Assembly: GCA_964023205.1 (NCBI GenBank)
Contig: OZ026847.1
Coordinates: 7,748,819 to 7,812,818 of the forward strand
DNA from: Lutraria lutraria
Lineage: Eukaryota; Mollusca; Bivalvia; Venerida; Mactridae
DNA length: 64,000 bases
Reading direction: 5' to 3'
Part shown: positions 60,597 to 64,000 of the stretch, piece after piece
How positions within the stretch are numbered: the first letter of the stretch is position 1
Layout: each line of letters starts with the position of its first letter
Translations under genes and position numbers: made by a program
The notes under the pieces: generated by a model
Seen by the model: only the letters and a program-made list of their open reading frames with translations
Told to the model about the DNA's origin: nothing
Database searches by the model: none

Positions 60597-60778
60597 TACA
60601 GTCAAACCTGTGTTAGCAGCCACCTCTAAATAAGGGCCACCCTGTGAAAAAGGCCATTCTTTTAAAAACTGTCATTGGTTATATATAACAAAAATGACCT
60701 CCGAATAAAGGTCATATGTCAATAGTGGCCTCATAATCTCATTCCTAAAGGTGGCCTTTATCCACAGGCTTGACTGTA
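60597..60778. mobile_element. MITE with TACAGTCAAACCTGTG ends, complete
   Basis: TACAGTCAAACCTGTG at the left and CACAGGCTTGACTGTA at the right are inverted repeats. The interior has ggccacc / ggtggcc and ggcc phrases in opposite orientation. It begins about 90 bp after the stop codon of the 334-aa gene. A fragment is at 1182. Confidence 0.88.
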
Positions 60779-60901
60779 CATGTATCGTTTACAAAATGTA
60801 AAATTGCAAAACAATCATTGCTTTTATCATTTACAAGTTATCTATTAAAACTTTTTGATTATATTTCTAGTTTGTTCTTTAAGTTGATCACCTAAATAAA
60901 A

Positions 60902-60970
60902 ATCCCTTAGCTCAGTAGGTAAAGTGTGAGGTATCCGGATCTCTTGTTCGTCAGTTTGAACACTGTGTAC
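60902..60970 (+). mobile_element. tRNA-like SINE remnant
   Basis: CCCTTAGCTCAGTAGGTAAAG is an A-box region like a tRNA D arm; GTCAGTTTGAACACTG is a decayed B box. No intact cloverleaf forms. Confidence 0.5.
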
Positions 60971-60978
60971 CGCATATA

Positions 60979-61144
60979 TACAGTACAACCTCTGTAGAGC
61001 AACACCCTGTGGGAACTGCAAATAAAGGTTGTTGCTCTACAGAGGTTAAAAATATAGTAAATATTAGCTTGGGGAAATTTTGAAGGTGTTGTTATAGAGA
61101 GGTTGCTGCTCTATAGAGGGCCGCTCTGAAGAGGTTGTACTGTA
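60979..61144. mobile_element. MITE family A, complete reference-quality copy
   Basis: TACAGTACAACCTCTGTAGAG at the left and GAAGAGGTTGTACTGTA at the right, 166 bp, with a single interior unit of the block amplified at 38445-39107. Confidence 0.9.
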
Positions 61145-61289
61145 TACGCTTTCAGTAACATTTTGGTTGATAACATTCCATCAGATATATAAGCCATTCG
61201 GCTTCCTTTAATTCTACTGATACGGGTGGAAACAATTGGCATTACTTGCAGTAACTATAATATTTGTTTATCTAACGGCGAAGGTAACA

Positions 61290-62790
61290 TGTATAGACAT
61301 ATTATATACATTCAGACAAAATATAGACAGATATAGAATTGAATAAATGGTATAAGTTTCATTCAGACAAAATATCGACATACATAGAAATGAAATGGAT
61401 GAATGGTATAAGTTTCATTCAGACAACATATCGACATACATAGAACTGAAATGGATAAATGGTATAAGTTTCATTGAGACAACATATCGACATACATAGA
61501 AATGAAATGGATGAATGGTATAAGTTTCATTCAGACAAAATATCGACATACATAGAAATGAAATGGATGAATGGTATAAGTTTCATTCAGACAAAATATC
61601 GACATACATAGAAATGAAATGGATGAATGGTATAAGTTTCATTCAGACAAAATATCGACATACATGAAACTGAAATGGATGAATGGTATAAGTTTCATTC
61701 AGACAAAATATCGACATACATAGAAATGAAATGGATGAATGGTATAAGTTTCATTCAGACAAAATATCGACACATATAGAAATGAAATGGATGAATGGTA
61801 TAAGTTTCATTCAGACAAAATATCGACATACATAGAAATGAAATGGATGAATGGTATAAGTTTCATTCAGACAAAATATCGACATACATAGAAATGAAAT
61901 GGATGAATTGTATAAGTTTCATTCAGACAAAATATCGACATACATAGAAATGAAATGGATGAATGGTATAAGTTTCATTCAGACAAAATATCGACACATA
62001 TAGAAATGAAATGGATGAATGGTATAAGTTTCATTCAGACAAAATATCGACATACATAGAAATGAAATGGATGAATGGTATAAGTTTCATTCAGACAACA
62101 TATCGACATACATAGAACTGAAATGGATAAATGGTATAAGTTTCATTGAGACAACATATCGACATACATAGAAATGAAATGACTGAATGGTATAAGTTTC
62201 ATTCAGACAAAATATCGACATACATAGAAATGAAATGGATGAATGGTATAAGTTTCATTCAGACAAAATATCGACATACATAGAAATGAAATGGATGAAT
62301 GGTATAAGTTTCATTCAGACAAAATATCGACATACATAGAAATGAAATGGATGAATGGTATAAGTTTCATTCAGACAAAATATCGACATACATAGAAATG
62401 AAATGGATGAATGGTATAAGTTTCATTCAGACAAAATATCGACATACATAGAAATGAAATGGATGAATGGTATAAGTTTCATTCAGACAACATATCGACA
62501 TACATAAAACTGAAATGGATAAATGGTATAAGTTTCATTCAGACAACATATCGACATACATAAAACTGAAATGGATAAATGGTACAAGTTTCATTCAGAC
62601 AAAATATCGACATACATAGAAATGAAATGGATGAATGGTATAAGTTTAATTCAGACAAAATATAGACATACATAGAAATTAAATGAATGAATGGTATAAG
62701 TTTCATTCAGACAAAACATGGACATACATAGAAAGGAAATTAATGAACGGTGAAAGTTTCATTCAGACAAAACATAGACATATTATTTTT
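61290..62790. repeat. 56-bp satellite, about 26 units
   Basis: Units contain TAGAAATGAAATGGATGAAT, then ggtataagtttcattcagac and aaaatatcgacataca, period 56. A variant with acaacatatcg and aactgaaatggataaat recurs in short runs at 61420-61500, 62090-62160 and 62490-62590, pointing to block duplication. It is unrelated to the 56-bp array at 44425. Confidence 0.96.
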
Positions 62791-62948
62791 TATATCTACT
62801 GTTGCTATCATATGAGTACAAAAACATAACGAACGCACATGGAAAATCAAAATTTATTTTTTTATATCAAGTAGATCTACTTTGAATGAACAATGGTTTA
62901 AACTGTGAATAGATGAATGTCATATCGATATCTAATTTGTTTAAATAT

Positions 62949-63121
62949 CTATGTGTTTTCCATGACTGCTGGTTCTCGCGTTCTTTCTCTGGTACCCGAG
63001 CTTATATGATCAGCACTTAAACGTTGTAAAAACTGATGTGCGTAATACCCGAGTCTGTCGCTAGGCAACATCGGGGAAGGCGTATCTTGTTGTTTAGCTG
63101 TTGATAAACTTTCACATGTAT
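62949..63121 (-). CDS. Last coding exon of an unidentified minus-strand gene entering from the right
   Basis: After the acceptor TTCCTTTTGCAG (minus strand) a 56-residue open frame runs to a TAG stop. The peptide contains TCESLSTAKQQDTPSPMLPS, then DRLGYYAHQFLQRLSADHIS and SGTRERTREPAVMENT. The base composition is clearly higher in GC than the surroundings. The LGYYAHQFLQRLSADHI stretch looks like an amphipathic helix. No family is recognised. Upstream exons would lie beyond position 64000, past two satellites. Confidence 0.5.
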
Positions 63122-63419
63122 CTGCAAAAGGAACAAATATAAACGAGATTGTAAAAAGGTGTTTTGCAAATAAACCTTTTTCTAGAAAACAGTCATATTA
63201 CGGTTATTAGGTTATTGACCCAAAAAACAGGGTATGTAAATAAACTGTTTTATAATATTTTCTTCCTGAACACACTTTTCGAACTTCGGAGGTGCGATTT
63301 GTACTCATATATTTTCGCAGATTTGATTTTGCTGTTAGACATATAATGATTGGTACCAATAAAATGGGGTTAGATGCGTAACCATGGTCACGACCTTCCT
63401 GGCTTCGTCATTTACAGTC

Positions 63420-63656
63420 GTGTATGTCTGTCTAATGTACACGTGTAACTCATATGTCTAATGTACACGTGCAACTCATATGTCTAATGTTCACGTGCAA
63501 CTCATATGTCTAATGTACACGTGCAACTCATATGTCTAATGTACACGTGCAACTCATATGTCTAATGTACACGTGTAACTCATATGTCTAATGTACACGT
63601 GCAACTCATATGTCTAATGTACACGTGCAACTCATATGTCTAATGTACACGTGCAA
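63420..63656. repeat. 26-bp minisatellite, about 9 units
   Basis: Units of GTCTAATGTACACGTGCAAC plus TCATAT, nearly identical; ACGTGCAA alternates with ACGTGTAA. Confidence 0.96.
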
Positions 63657-64000
63657 CTTGTAAGTCAATACAGTTTTGTAAGTCTAATGTCAATACAGTT
63701 TTGTAAGTCTAATGTCAATACAGTTTTGTTAGTCTAATGCCAATACAGTTTTGTTAGTCTAATGTCAATACAGTTTTGTAAGTCTAATGTCAATACAGTT
63801 TTGTAAGTCTAATGTCAATACAGTTTTGTAAGTCTAATGTCAATACAGTTTTGTAAGTCTAATGCCAATACAGTTTTGTTAGTCTAATGTCAATACAGTT
63901 TTATTAGTCTAATGTCAATACAGTTTTGTTAGTCTAATGTCAATACAGTTTTGTAAGTCTAATGTCAATACAGTTTTGTAAGTCTAATGTCAATACAGTT
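63657..64000. repeat. 25-bp minisatellite, about 14 units, continuing past the window
   Basis: Units of GTCAATACAGTTTTGTAAGT plus CTAAT directly abut the 26-bp array and share the GTCTAATG core with it, so one array probably evolved from the other. Confidence 0.96.

Overview
The window is animal nuclear DNA. It is AT-rich, its genes are split by GT-AG introns, and much of it is tandem arrays, foldback elements and tRNA-derived SINEs. The gene set and the repeat families (a GGTCACTGTGACC-type repeat, SINEs with an ATATGACT...TGTTGAAA tail, many TA-flanked MITEs) fit a bivalve mollusc. That assignment is inference; no single sequence here proves it. I assembled the gene models by hand from splice-site phase and family similarity.

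Layout. (1) 1-2463, plus strand: the last four coding exons of ALG3, the ER mannosyltransferase. (2) 5744-8744, minus strand: a complete three-exon ankyrin-repeat/SOCS-box gene (387 aa), with two MITEs and a foldback element in one intron. (3) 8.8-14.2 kb: a 23-bp satellite, a SINE, a hAT-type MITE with a perfect 8-bp target duplication, and a 35-bp satellite. (4) 14411-26505, plus strand: an eight-exon Golgi carbohydrate sulfotransferase (454 aa) with a perfect palindrome of nuclear-receptor-like half-sites about 140 bp before its ATG; its introns hold a dead LINE, SINEs, MITEs and minisatellites. (5) 26.5-32.2 kb: minisatellites, nested foldbacks, an unexplained 85-codon ORF and a SINE. (6) 32569-51755, minus strand: a 13-coding-exon carotenoid oxygenase (BCO/RPE65 family, 528 aa) with all four iron-binding histidine sites; about 8 kb of its introns is satellite DNA. 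(7) 53894-55583: a 1.7-kb near-perfect foldback just upstream of that gene. (8) 58139-60506, plus strand: a four-exon gene for a membrane-anchored or secreted 334-aa protein with a possible transcobalamin/DUF4430-like C-terminus. (9) 61-64 kb: three more satellites and the last exon of a minus-strand gene that enters from the right.

The genes do not form a pathway and are independently transcribed. The most unusual material is architectural. Satellite arrays in the carotenoid oxygenase gene lie against exon edges, and one of them copies a real 3' splice site about ten times. Elsewhere a MITE has been amplified internally into a satellite. No new defence or mobile coding system is visible.
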